Assembly (NCBI RefSeq): GCF_028688795.1
Contig: NZ_JAQTXM010000012.1
Location: 1 to 64,000, forward strand
DNA length: 64,000 nt
Reading direction: 5' to 3'
Source: Rhodoferax sp.
Lineage (GTDB): Bacteria > Pseudomonadota > Gammaproteobacteria > Burkholderiales > Burkholderiaceae_C
Of the stretch, positions 17,015 to 25,187 are shown piece by piece. The first letter of the stretch is position 1, and the number at the start of each line of letters is the position of its first letter. A program made the translations under genes and the position numbers. The notes under the pieces were generated by a model. It saw only the letters and a program-made list of their open reading frames with translations. It did no database searches and had not been told where the DNA came from.

Positions 17015-17635
17015 TTAAACCCGGTGCGCCACGGTGGTCATCACCTTGGCCACAGCGGTCATCAGGCCTTTGACGGGCGCTGGCAAATCCAGTGCGCCGA
17101 GCTCTTGCGCATTGAGCGCATGTCGGGCCTCGTCATCTTTCATCTGCGCCACGATCGCGCGTGAGGCGTGGTCACCGGCGGGCAGAAGGCTCAGGTGGCT
17201 GTCCAGGTGCGCTTCCACCTGGTTTTCAGTTTCCACCACAAAGCCCAGGCTCACCTTGTCGCCCAGCCGCCCGGCAATCAGGCCAATGCCAAAGGCGCCG
17301 GCGTACCACAGCGGGTTCAGGTAAGAGGGGCGGTCGCCGAGCTCTCTTAGACGCTGCTCGGTCCATGCCAAATGATCGGTTTCTTCGGCCCCAGCCCTTA
17401 TAAAATGGGCTCTAAGTGCTTCGTTTTTAGTGGCAAAAGCCTGTGCCGTGTAGAGCGCCTGGGCGCAAACCTCGCCCACGTGGTTAACGCGCATCAGCGC
17501 ACCCGCCTCTTTCTTTTCCAGCTCGGACAGCTCGGTGGCATCACCCGGCACGGTGGGGCAGGGCTGCGCTGCGTTGTGCGAGGCAAACACGGTGCGCAGG
17601 GCGGAATCAAAGGTTGTGAAAAAGCGGTCAATCAT
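17015..17635 (-). CDS. coq7: Coq7-family demethoxyubiquinone hydroxylase
   Basis: Di-iron hydroxylase of ubiquinone synthesis, membrane-associated. Carboxylate/His ligands appear in the order LMRVNHVGEVCAQALY, AEETDHLAWTEQRL, ETENQVEAHLDSH and KDDEARHALNAQELG, matching the Coq7 four-helix bundle. It is 206 residues, typical for bacteria. The stretch TKNEALRAHFIRAG, just before the second ligand set, aligns weakly with the dispersed repeat and uses its open frame. It converges on the OsmC gene with an 11-bp gap. Confidence 0.93.
   Translation of the reverse strand: MIDRFFTTFDSALRTVFASHNAAQPCPTVPGDATELSELEKKEAGALMRVNHVGEVCAQALYTAQAFATKNEALRAHFIRAGAEETDHLAWTEQRLRELGDRPSYLNPLWYAGAFGIGLIAGRLGDKVSLGFVVETENQVEAHLDSHLSLLPAGDHASRAIVAQMKDDEARHALNAQELGALDLPAPVKGLMTAVAKVMTTVAHRV
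17388..17434 (-). repeat. Possible degenerate repeat copy (inside coq7)
   Basis: The coding strand reads GCCACTAAAAACGAAGCACT then TAGAGCCCATTTTATAAGGG then CTGGGGCC. I align about two-thirds of positions to the repeat consensus, in the same reading frame as in glmU. This could be chance. Confidence 0.3.
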
Positions 17636-17731
17636 GTCGGTCTCACTTCAAATAATGCTGAATTGTTGCATTCATTCAAAGTCCCATCTTGGGCGTTTGC
17701 TTTGATGGTGGCCAAGCGTTGCCAAACACAA

Positions 17732-17759
17732 AAAAAGCCCCTTGATAAAGGGGCTTTTT
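17732..17759 (-). terminator. Intrinsic terminator of the porin gene
   Basis: A perfect AAAAAGCCCC / GGGGCTTTTT hairpin with a TTGATAAA loop lies 24 bp past the porin stop on the minus strand. It is symmetric, so it may also stop plus-strand reads. Confidence 0.85.
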
Positions 17760-17782
17760 GGCGAACAGGGCAAGCCCTGAAA

Positions 17783-19138
17783 TCAGAATCGGTGGCGAAT
17801 GCCCAGTTGCACAGCATTGGAGTCGGTGCCAGCAGAGGCCGTGTAGCCGCCGATGAAACCATTTCCACCAGGAGCCACTTGGGCTGTGTTTTTGTTGTCG
17901 TAATGCACAAACACCGCATTCAGGTCAGTGCGCTTGGACAGTGCGTAGGTGTAAGCAGCGCCATAAGAGGAGACATCCGCATCGTAGGCACGTTGGTCAT
18001 TAAATTTCGTATACGCCACTGAAATCGTGCTGGGTCCGGTGATGTAACGGTAGCCAACGTGAAACAGCGTACCGTCTTGCTTGAGTGCATTTTTATAGGC
18101 GTTTTCCACTGCAAGTCCTGCCGGTGCATAGACTGTTGAGTAGCCAGGTGTGCTGGAAGTTATGCCCGCACCAGCAAGCAGCAATCCGCCAACACCTGTT
18201 AACCCGGATGGGTTGTCGTCAGTAATCTTGATGGCCATGGTGCTAATGGTGCTGCTGCTACTCACATTCATGGAGGCGCCTAAAACAGTACTGGTCAAGG
18301 ATTTGTCACCGTTTTCGTTGTTTTTGGTGTTATAGCCCAAGCCCACTGAGAATGTGTTCGTCTTGTAATTCATGTTCAGACCGAGTAGACGCCCGGCACT
18401 TGAATTACCAGCCACTTCACCCGGCGCGTACATGAGCGATCCGGAGACCCCCTCCTTTACAAATCGGTACGCCAGAGCATTGCTATTGCGAATTTCCAAA
18501 GCAGCCGGGTAGGCCACGATTTGCCCAGCTGCCAATCCAGACTGAGTTTGCATGATGTCGTACATCGAGTTGGTTTCAAACGCCGGGGTGTACATACGAC
18601 CGGCCAAAACTGCGCCGAAGGGTGTAATCAGACCCATGAAGGCTTGTCGGTCAAAAACATTATTGGTGAGATTCACGCCTAAATTTGTACCCAAGCCCTT
18701 CGAGCTAGCACCACCCGCCACCAAAGCGGCAACCACGGGATTGACTGTGGACAACGGTGAACTTGGATTGGCTTGGTTCAACCCGGTAACTGTGGTCAGA
18801 CGGTCAGGTAACTGTGTTCCAGAAATCGGCCGGTTGCTGCTTGCCCCCGTATCCAGCTCCACCCGCGCTTCCAGCGTAAAAATCGCCTTGTACCCGCCGC
18901 CCAAATCTTCAGAACCCTTCATGCCCCAGCGCGAGCCTTCCATGATGCCGCTGGCGACCTGTGTCACGGTGCCGGCCTTCAGGCCACTGGTGGATGTGAT
19001 GCCCACGTCCGCCAAGCCGTAGAGCGTGACACTTGTGCCAGATTGCGCGTGGGCCAAGCTGGCGCAACACAGTGCACTTGCCAGCGCTACATGGCGCATA
19101 CCGATCACCAGGGTGTTTGGGGAAATATGTTTGATCAT
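17783..19138 (-). CDS. Outer-membrane porin (Gram-negative trimeric porin family), larger form
   Basis: A 451-residue outer-membrane porin. The signal peptide ends in ASALCCASLAHA before QSGTSVTLYGLADVGI, the start of the first beta-strand that is shared with the two porins downstream. SRWGMKGSEDLGGGYKAIF is the conserved second strand, and the C-terminal strand ends with IRHRF (terminal Phe). I start at MIKHISP (19138); longer readings run into promoter DNA. It carries extra loop sequence (Thr/Ser/Asn-rich) and is about 110 residues longer than its neighbours. It is divergent from porin 2. Confidence 0.9.
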   Translation of the reverse strand: MIKHISPNTLVIGMRHVALASALCCASLAHAQSGTSVTLYGLADVGITSTSGLKAGTVTQVASGIMEGSRWGMKGSEDLGGGYKAIFTLEARVELDTGASSNRPISGTQLPDRLTTVTGLNQANPSSPLSTVNPVVAALVAGGASSKGLGTNLGVNLTNNVFDRQAFMGLITPFGAVLAGRMYTPAFETNSMYDIMQTQSGLAAGQIVAYPAALEIRNSNALAYRFVKEGVSGSLMYAPGEVAGNSSAGRLLGLNMNYKTNTFSVGLGYNTKNNENGDKSLTSTVLGASMNVSSSSTISTMAIKITDDNPSGLTGVGGLLLAGAGITSSTPGYSTVYAPAGLAVENAYKNALKQDGTLFHVGYRYITGPSTISVAYTKFNDQRAYDADVSSYGAAYTYALSKRTDLNAVFVHYDNKNTAQVAPGGNGFIGGYTASAGTDSNAVQLGIRHRF

Positions 19139-19574
19139 GATTTGGTTACAGGTTGATGAAAACAGAGGGATAAATAAAACGTACGACCGTTCTAATTTTG
19201 CGTGAAGCGAGCCACGCCCACAAGCCACAGTAGTCATCAAGCGCACCGTTTTAGGCATTTCCCCAACAGGGGTTTTCCCTGATTTGGTGCGGTTTGCAGC
19301 CGTTTCTATCCATGCTCGGGGTCTCGTTGTAAATCAAAGGCTCCGACAACAGAGGTAGATATCTCTATTCCCACTCGGGTTATCCCTTATGACAAAAGTG
19401 TCGCAACAGCGCAACAAATCGTGTAAAGAAAAGCAGTTAACTGGCAAGAAACCCACCTTGTCGGCGTTATTTGCGCGTCTTCATGGTGAAATAAGTCCTG
19501 TGATGTTTTATTCGCCACTTCAAAACGATTCCTTAAAAAGGCGTTTTGATATCTTTCAACCTTAGGAGTTTTCA
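19139..19574. other. Divergent porin promoter region
   Basis: This 436-bp gap lies between the start codons of two divergent porin genes and presumably holds both promoters. I see a CCCC-AACA-GGGG inverted repeat near 19262 and a GGGTTATCCCT element near 19377, but no convincing -35/-10 pair. TTAGGAG (19562-19568) is the ribosome-binding site of the plus-strand porin. No gene is evident. Confidence 0.5.
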
Positions 19575-20594
19575 ATGAAAAAAAGTCTGATTGCTTTGGC
19601 CGTAATGGCTGCTTCCGGTGCATCTTTCGCACAATCGTCTGTAACCCTGTATGGCTTGGCTGACATCTGGTTCGGCAGTGTCAAATCTACAAACGGTGTT
19701 GCTGGAACCAGCCTGACACAGACAAAGATGGACAGCGGCGGTGTGAATACCTCGCGTTGGGGCATGAAGGGCTCTGAAGACTTGGGTGGTGGTTTGAAAG
19801 CCAACTTCAAGCTAGAGCAAGGGTTCCAATTGGATGACGGCACTGCCACATCTGGCCAGGCTTTTTCTCGCGAGGCATATGTTGGCTTCTCGGGTGGCTT
19901 CGGTGAAGTCAAGCTTGGTAAAGTCTGGACAGCCTATGACGACGTGAGCGGTGCATCTAATGCAGTATTTGACTCCAAGCTTGCGCCGTTGAATTGGGTG
20001 TTTGTGAGCACCGGTTATGCAGGCAACCCTGGCAACACGATTTATTACGCAACCCCATCTTTTAGTGGTTTTGCTGGCGCTATCAGCTACAGCTTGGGTG
20101 AAAACAAGACCGCAACAGCAAGCGCGTCTGCAACCACCTCATTTAATGTTACCTACGGCGCTGGCCCTGTAGCAGTGCAGTTGGGCTACCAAGTCGAAGA
20201 CAAAGACAATTCAGCCGCTGGTTCAGCTGATGCCAAATTCACACGTTTGGGCGGTTCTTACGATTTGGGCGTTGCAGCTTTGAAGGCAACCTACGGTAAA
20301 GTGAACAATGTTGGTGGTAATAGTGGTTACGACGCAACTGAGTACCAACTTGGTGTTGACTTCCCCGTGTCATCTGCTTTGACTTTGTCTGCCAGCTACG
20401 CTAAGTCTGACGACAGCAACCCCACTGGTGTCTACGAGCAGTCTCGTAAAGGCTACGGCATTGCCGCTGCTTACACCTTGTCTAAGCGTACATTCCTGTA
20501 CGGTGGTTATACAGACAACAAATTCACCAACGCTGGCGGCTTTGGCGACGACAAGGTGAGCATTCTGGCTGTTGGCGTTCAACACAAGTTCTGA
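19575..20594 (+). CDS. Outer-membrane porin (339 residues)
   Basis: Trimeric porin with signal peptide MKKSLIALAVMAASGASFAQ (cleavage after the last Ala). Then come SSVTLYGLADIWFGS and SRWGMKGSEDLGGGLKANFK, with a VQHKF C-terminal strand ending in Phe for BAM recognition. It is a close paralogue of the next gene and shares a similar terminator, so the pair arose by tandem duplication. It probably admits small hydrophilic solutes. TTAGGAG lies seven bases before the ATG. Confidence 0.95.
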   Translation: MKKSLIALAVMAASGASFAQSSVTLYGLADIWFGSVKSTNGVAGTSLTQTKMDSGGVNTSRWGMKGSEDLGGGLKANFKLEQGFQLDDGTATSGQAFSREAYVGFSGGFGEVKLGKVWTAYDDVSGASNAVFDSKLAPLNWVFVSTGYAGNPGNTIYYATPSFSGFAGAISYSLGENKTATASASATTSFNVTYGAGPVAVQLGYQVEDKDNSAAGSADAKFTRLGGSYDLGVAALKATYGKVNNVGGNSGYDATEYQLGVDFPVSSALTLSASYAKSDDSNPTGVYEQSRKGYGIAAAYTLSKRTFLYGGYTDNKFTNAGGFGDDKVSILAVGVQHKF

Positions 20595-20630
20595 TCAAAC
20601 GCTGGCATTAGCCAGTTGACGATTTGAAGC

Positions 20631-20665
20631 AAAAACCCCGCCCGGGCAACCTGGCGGGGTTTTTT
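20631..20665 (+). terminator. Intrinsic terminator after porin 2
   Basis: AAAAACCCCGCC and GGCGGGGTTTTTT arms around a CGGGCAACCT loop, followed by a T-run, 36 bp past the stop codon. Confidence 0.92.
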
Positions 20666-20880
20666 ATGTGCGCGATAGCTAGATAGAGCGAGCAAATTGA
20701 TCTCGCCATGCAGGCGCTGGTGTTCGTTGGCTTTGTATGCGCCGCCTTTTCTTGTATTAATTTGTTGCAATCCTGCAACGGATGCACCAAGTTTGCGCAG
20801 GTCCTCTTCCCTGTTTGGCTTTAAAACGGTTCGCATCTGTTTCAATACGTACAACTTCCTGAAATAGGAGGTTGGATCTG

Positions 20881-20908
20881 GGTCCTGAAACACGTTGGTT
20901 TCAGGGCC
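20881..20908 (+). promoter_or_regulatory. Stem-loop in the 5' leader of porin 3
   Basis: CCTGAAAC (20884-20891) pairs perfectly with GTTTCAGG (20898-20905), and outer G/C and G.U pairs extend the stem to 11 bp. It ends 29 bases before the start codon. Leader stems of this kind stabilise porin mRNAs or are sRNA-controlled in other bacteria; the role here is unknown. Confidence 0.55.
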
Positions 20909-20936
20909 CCCATGTTTAACCTTGGAGAAATTTGAA

Positions 20937-21965
20937 ATGAAAAAATCCCTGATTGCTTTGGCCGTTTTGGCTGCTTCCGGCGCCGCAATGGCCCAATCTT
21001 CTGTGACTCTGTATGGCCGTCTTGATGCAAGCGTTGGCCAAACCCGCACTGAAGCTACTGGTGCAGTGCCAGTCGCATCGTTGACCCAAACGAAAATCGA
21101 TCAAAGCAATTTGAATACAACGTTCTGGGGCCTGAAAGGCACTGAAGACCTGGGCGGCGGCCTGACAGCCAACTTCAAGCTGGAAAGCGGTTTTGCGCTT
21201 GATACCGGCGTGGGCAACACAGGCATTTTCGAGCGTACAGCTACAGTCGGTTTTGCTGGCGGTTTCGGTGCTGTGAATCTGGGTCGTCAGTACACCGCTT
21301 ACGATGCATTGCGTGGTGCAACGAACAACGTGTGGGACTCCAACCTGGCAACGACTTCCGCCGTTTGGGGAACTGGCGTTGCAGACTACACCAACCGTGT
21401 CTCCAACTCCATTCGTTATGACTCCCCTGCTTTCAGCGGCGTGAGCGGTGCTTTGGCTATCGGCTTGGGTGAAAACAAGACGGCAACGGTTGACGCCGAT
21501 CAAAACCTCAGCTTGCACATCAAGTACGCTGCTGGCCCGCTGTTGGTCGGCTATGGCTACCAAGAGCAAAAAGCTCAGACGCCTGCTGCTCCCGCTGTGG
21601 CAACTGGCACAGTCACCAACAAGTACAACTTGCTCGGTGCATCTTATGACTTCGGCGTTGCTAAGCTGACTGGTAGCTACAACACCGCCAAGAACGGGAC
21701 GCGTGACGACAAAGAATACCAAGTGGGCGTGAGTGCTCCGTTTGGTAAAGCTACTGTGGCCGCTGGTTACAGCCACTCCAATAGCACCGGCACTGGCTTG
21801 CCTGAGCTGAATGGCAAGGGTTTCACCCTGGTCGGCACGTATGACTTGTCCAAGCGTACAACGTTGTACACGGGCTACAAGTCCACTGAAGTGGAATCAG
21901 GCGCCGCCGCCCTCACCACTTCCAAAGCTTCGACCCTCGCACTTGGCGTTCGCCACACGTTCTAA
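20937..21965 (+). CDS. Outer-membrane porin (342 residues)
   Basis: Third porin of the cluster. ATG 20937 with TTGGAGAAA upstream gives signal peptide MKKSLIALAVLAASGAAMAQ, then SSVTLYGRLDASVGQT and FWGLKGTEDLGGGLTANFKL, ending in LGVRHTF. The Arg in YGRLDA (where paralogues have YGLADI) and different loop sequences suggest altered pore selectivity compared with porin 2. Tandem arrangement, near-identical signal peptides and near-identical terminators point to local duplication. Confidence 0.95.
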   Translation: MKKSLIALAVLAASGAAMAQSSVTLYGRLDASVGQTRTEATGAVPVASLTQTKIDQSNLNTTFWGLKGTEDLGGGLTANFKLESGFALDTGVGNTGIFERTATVGFAGGFGAVNLGRQYTAYDALRGATNNVWDSNLATTSAVWGTGVADYTNRVSNSIRYDSPAFSGVSGALAIGLGENKTATVDADQNLSLHIKYAAGPLLVGYGYQEQKAQTPAAPAVATGTVTNKYNLLGASYDFGVAKLTGSYNTAKNGTRDDKEYQVGVSAPFGKATVAAGYSHSNSTGTGLPELNGKGFTLVGTYDLSKRTTLYTGYKSTEVESGAAALTTSKASTLALGVRHTF

Positions 21966-22002
21966 TCTGACGCTGGCGTAAGCCAGCTGACGGTTAAAAC
22001 CT

Positions 22003-22037
22003 AAAAACCCCGCCTGGGCAACCCGGCGGGGTTTTTT
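22003..22037 (+). terminator. Intrinsic terminator after porin 3
   Basis: AAAAACCCCGCC and GGCGGGGTTTTTT arms around TGGGCAACCC. It is almost the same sequence as the porin 2 terminator, and as there a CTGGC-GTAA-GCCAG hairpin precedes it. Confidence 0.92.
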
Positions 22038-22194
22038 AATTTGCCAATGCGTCGTGCATATTTGCTTGAAACCGTAGCAGCGCAAATCCACTCATCCCTT
22101 ATGCCTCATCCCTAGGTTATTGCCGAGGTCCGTGTGGTCTTCGCATTCAAACGGAAAAGGCTTGCCGTCCATTCAAGTTCCAGCACGCAGCTAA

Positions 22195-22716
22195 TCACCC
22201 CGCCGCCGCCTCCCACAGCCTCGCCCCCGAGGTTTCCAAATGCGACAAATACACCCGCACCTCAAATTCGAGCTGGTGGTAGTTGGGCGCCATGTGGGTG
22301 CATAAGTTGTAAAACGCTTTGTCATGCCCGCGCTCTTTCAGGTGCGCCAACTCATGCACGGTGATCATTTTCAGAAACTCATCGGGCACGGTTTTGAACA
22401 GCGTGGCGATGCGGATCTCGCGCTTGGCCTTGAGCTTGTTGCCTTGCACGCGCGACACCGTGGTGTGGGTGCCTAGGGCGTTTTTGACGACGTGCAACTT
22501 GGCATCAAACAGCACTTTGCCCACCTGATCGGCCCCGCGCAGGTACTCTGATTTGAGCGCTTGCACGTAGTCAAACAGCGCCCGGTCGGTGCGAACGGTG
22601 TGCGCTTGTGGGTATTTTTGCTGCAGCCAGTCGGCCACGCGGTCTTGCTGTAGCAGGCTTTCCACCTGCGCCAGTGTGGTCGCAGGGTAGCCTTGCAGGT
22701 ATTTCAGTGGCCCCAT
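22195..22716 (-). CDS. YgjP-like zinc metallopeptidase (DUF45/SprT-like)
   Basis: A 173-residue soluble protein. The zinc site HELAHLKERGHDKAFY (about residues 120-135) is the HExxH motif plus a downstream histidine in the arrangement of the YgjP/DUF45 family. The upstream IRIATLFKTVPDEFLKMITV helix is also family-like. These predicted proteases have no well-defined substrate. The length is shorter than classical YgjP. It is downstream of lysS on the same strand, separated by a repeat copy. Confidence 0.85.
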   Translation of the reverse strand: MGPLKYLQGYPATTLAQVESLLQQDRVADWLQQKYPQAHTVRTDRALFDYVQALKSEYLRGADQVGKVLFDAKLHVVKNALGTHTTVSRVQGNKLKAKREIRIATLFKTVPDEFLKMITVHELAHLKERGHDKAFYNLCTHMAPNYHQLEFEVRVYLSHLETSGARLWEAAAG

Positions 22717-22729
22717 GGATGTTTGATAA

Positions 22730-22792
22730 GCTATTTATTAAATAGCTACTGACGCTTTATCCATAAGGGATAGAGGCCTATTTGTCTTAAAC
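22730..22792 (+). repeat. Dispersed repeat copy 5 (between the YgjP-like gene and lysS)
   Basis: The plus strand reads GCTATTTATTAAATAGCTAC then TGACGCTTTATCCATAAGGG then ATAGAGGCCTATTTG and ends TCTTAAACTT. The TTA at 22787-22789 is the complement of the lysS TAA stop codon, so the element overlaps the lysS 3' end. Confidence 0.8.
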
Positions 22793-24340
22793 TTCCCGGC
22801 GCAGGGCTGGGAACAAAATTACATCGCGGATGCTGCTGCTGTCGGTCAGCAACATCATCAGCCGGTCCAGACCCACGCCGCAGCCGCCGGTGGGGGGCAT
22901 GCCGTATTCCAGCGCGCGAATGAAGTCGTGGTCGTAGTACATGGCTTCGTCGTCACCGCTGTCTTTAGCGGTTACCTGCGCCTGGAAGCGGGCTGCTTGT
23001 TCTTCTGCATCGTTCAGTTCGCTAAAGCCGTTGCCGAATTCGCGCCCGGTGATGTAGAGCTCAAAACGCTCGGTCACTTCAGGGCGGCTGTCGTTGGCGC
23101 GGGCCAGCGGAGAGATTTCGGTAGGGTGCTCCATGATGAAGGTGGGCTGCCACAGCTTTTCTTCCACCGTTTCTTCAAAATAAAACACCTGCAAGCTCGG
23201 CAGGCTGCGCGTGGAGATGTGGTGCTTGGCTTCGGTGATGCCTAGCTTGGGCAACACGGAGCGCAGCCAATCGGCGCTGTCGACCTTCAGGCCCGAGCCG
23301 TCGTCAAGCATTTGGCCGGCTTCGGTATATTTGCAAATGGCCTCGGTGATGGTCAGGCGCTCAAAGGGCTGCGCCAGGTCGACCGGCTTGCCGGCATAGC
23401 TCAATTGCAAGGTGCCCACGGCGCGCTGTGCGGCATCGCGAATCAGCGCTTCGGTGAAGGTCATCAAATCCTGGTAATCCCAATACGCCGCGTAGAACTC
23501 CATCATGGTGAATTCGGGGTTGTGCCGCACGCTGATACCTTCGTTGCGAAAGCTGCGGTTGATCTCGAACACGCGATCAAAGCCGCCCACAATCAGCCTT
23601 TTGAGGTACAGCTCGGGCGCAATGCGCAAAAACATTTGCTGGTCCAGCGCGTTGTGGTGGGTGGTGAACGGCTTGGCATTGGCACCGCCCGGAATCGGGT
23701 GCAGCATGGGCGTTTCAACTTCCAGAAAGTCGTGTGCCACCATGAATTCGCGAATGCCGCTGACGGCCTTGCTGCGGGCAATGAAGCGCTTCTTGGTCTC
23801 TTCGTCGGTCATCAGGTCGACATAACGCTGGCGATATTTGACCTCTTGGTCGGCCATGCCGTGGAACTTGTCGGGCATCGGGCGCAGGCTTTTGGTCAGC
23901 AGGCGAATGCTGCTGGCGTGAATCGACAACTCGCCGGTTTTGGTCTTGAATACCAGGCCCTCGGCGGCCACGATGTCGCCCAAGTCCCAATGTTTGAAGG
24001 CGTTGTAAAGCTCCTCGCCAATGTCGTCGCGCTTGATGTAGACCTGAATGCGCCCGGTGCTGTCTTGCAAGGTGGCAAAACTGGCCTTGCCCATGACGCG
24101 TTTGAGCATCATGCGCCCGGCAATCTTGGCTTTTGAGCCTTGCTCTAGCAGGCCTTCTGGCGTTTGGCCGGCGTGGGCGGCAAACAGGTCGGCGGCATGG
24201 TTGGCAGGCTTGAAGTCGTTGGGGAAAGCCGGGCCTTTGCCCTCGGCTTGCGCTTGGCGCAGGGCCTTGAGCTTTTCGCGCCGCTCCAAGATCAACTGAT
24301 TTTCGTCTTGGGGTGCGGCTGCGGTAAGTTGTTCAGACAT
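22787..24340 (-). CDS. lysS: Lysine--tRNA ligase (LysS)
   Basis: Class II lysyl-tRNA synthetase, 517 residues. The N-terminal OB-fold anticodon domain has [20 protein letters not shown]. Motif 1 is [20 protein letters not shown]. Motif 2 is [20 protein letters not shown] followed by PEFTMMEFY. Motif 3 is [17 protein letters not shown] start at ATG 24340 ([14 protein letters not shown]) rather than the TTG nine bases upstream. The stop codon lies in the conserved end of a dispersed repeat. Confidence 0.96.
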   Translation of the reverse strand: MSEQLTAAAPQDENQLILERREKLKALRQAQAEGKGPAFPNDFKPANHAADLFAAHAGQTPEGLLEQGSKAKIAGRMMLKRVMGKASFATLQDSTGRIQVYIKRDDIGEELYNAFKHWDLGDIVAAEGLVFKTKTGELSIHASSIRLLTKSLRPMPDKFHGMADQEVKYRQRYVDLMTDEETKKRFIARSKAVSGIREFMVAHDFLEVETPMLHPIPGGANAKPFTTHHNALDQQMFLRIAPELYLKRLIVGGFDRVFEINRSFRNEGISVRHNPEFTMMEFYAAYWDYQDLMTFTEALIRDAAQRAVGTLQLSYAGKPVDLAQPFERLTITEAICKYTEAGQMLDDGSGLKVDSADWLRSVLPKLGITEAKHHISTRSLPSLQVFYFEETVEEKLWQPTFIMEHPTEISPLARANDSRPEVTERFELYITGREFGNGFSELNDAEEQAARFQAQVTAKDSGDDEAMYYDHDFIRALEYGMPPTGGCGVGLDRLMMLLTDSSSIRDVILFPALRREV

Positions 24341-24530
24341 GTGGGGCAATCAATGGGCTACTGTGGGAATGTGTGCGTGCCAGAATGCGCAAAAGGCTTT
24401 CTGCGGCGGTCTGACTTAGCCCGCTATTTTAAATGGCCCGGGTGTCGCTATGATTCGTGGGCATCCTTCACCCCGCCTTTGAACTGCCGTTAACCCCGCC
24501 GTTTTGCCTGCCTTGACGCTTTAAACCACC

Positions 24531-25097
24531 ATGTTGTACCAAATTGTTTCCCTGTTGCTTGAAATCGTCTGTGGCATCTTGAGCGGCGTGTGCCTGCTGC
24601 GCCTCTACATGCAGTACCAACGCATTCCCATGTCGGCCCGCTCTGGCAACCCACTGGGGCGTTTTGTGTTTGCCCTGACCGACTGGATCGTGCTGCCGCT
24701 GCGGCGTGTGTTGCCGTCAATTGGGGCCTTGGACACCGCCAGTCTGATGGCGGCTTTTTTGCTGCAGTTGGCCGAGTTTGGCGTGCTTTGGCTGCTGGCT
24801 GGTGCCTCAGGCGGGTTGTTTGCGGTGCCGATTTTGGCGGCGTTTGGCTTGGCGCGCATGACCATTTCTGGCATGACCGGTGCGGTGATTGTGTTTGCGG
24901 TGTTGTCTTGGATTCAAACCCAGTCACCTATGGCTGACATCATCGAGCGTCTGGTGGCGCCCTTGCTGATGCCGATTCGCCGCTTTCTGCCGCTGGTGGG
25001 TGGCATTGATTTGTCACCACTGGTGCTGCTGGTGATTTTGCAAATTTCCGCCATTGTGCTGGGCAACCTGCAGGCTGCGGCGTTGATGGCCTTTTGA
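24531..25097 (+). CDS. YggT-family integral membrane protein
   Basis: A 188-residue inner-membrane protein with two copies of the YggT unit, each two membrane helices. The first holds LLRLYMQYQRIPMSARSGNP and FVFALTDWIVLPLRRVLPS. The second holds QSPMADIIERLVAPLLMPIR then RFLPLVGGIDLSPLVLL. Family members are linked to osmotic-shock resistance and to cell division/FtsZ-ring factors in other organisms; the molecular role is unsettled. It is divergent from lysS. Confidence 0.88.
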   Translation: MLYQIVSLLLEIVCGILSGVCLLRLYMQYQRIPMSARSGNPLGRFVFALTDWIVLPLRRVLPSIGALDTASLMAAFLLQLAEFGVLWLLAGASGGLFAVPILAAFGLARMTISGMTGAVIVFAVLSWIQTQSPMADIIERLVAPLLMPIRRFLPLVGGIDLSPLVLLVILQISAIVLGNLQAAALMAF

Positions 25098-25109
25098 GTC
25101 AGAATTATC

Positions 25110-25164
25110 AGTTTTTTGGTCCTCTAACCCCTTTAAATTTTATCGTCATCAGCTATATTAAAAA
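25110..25164 (-). repeat. Dispersed repeat copy 6 (upstream of metY), degenerate
   Basis: The minus strand reads TTTTTAATATAGCTGATGAC then GATAAAATTTAAAGGGGTTA then GAGGACC. The 5' half and the GGGGTTAGAGG core align with the consensus, but several bases differ. Confidence 0.5.
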
Positions 25165-25187
25165 TGGCATTCAAAAGGAACCCCACC

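Larger units (their letters stand above)
20595..20936 (+). other. Inter-porin region with terminator and leader hairpin
   Basis: A 342-bp stretch between the two plus-strand porins. It holds a short CTGGC-ATTA-GCCAG hairpin (about 20602), the terminator of porin 2, about 200 bp of unassigned DNA, and a strong stem-loop just before the porin 3 ribosome-binding site. The second porin therefore probably has its own promoter, though I cannot point to it. Confidence 0.6.

Noticed and set aside
20579..21049. A long minus-strand ORF across the inter-porin region.
   Set aside because: It spans the porin 2 terminator and the start of porin 3, lacks an SD, and shows no family motif.
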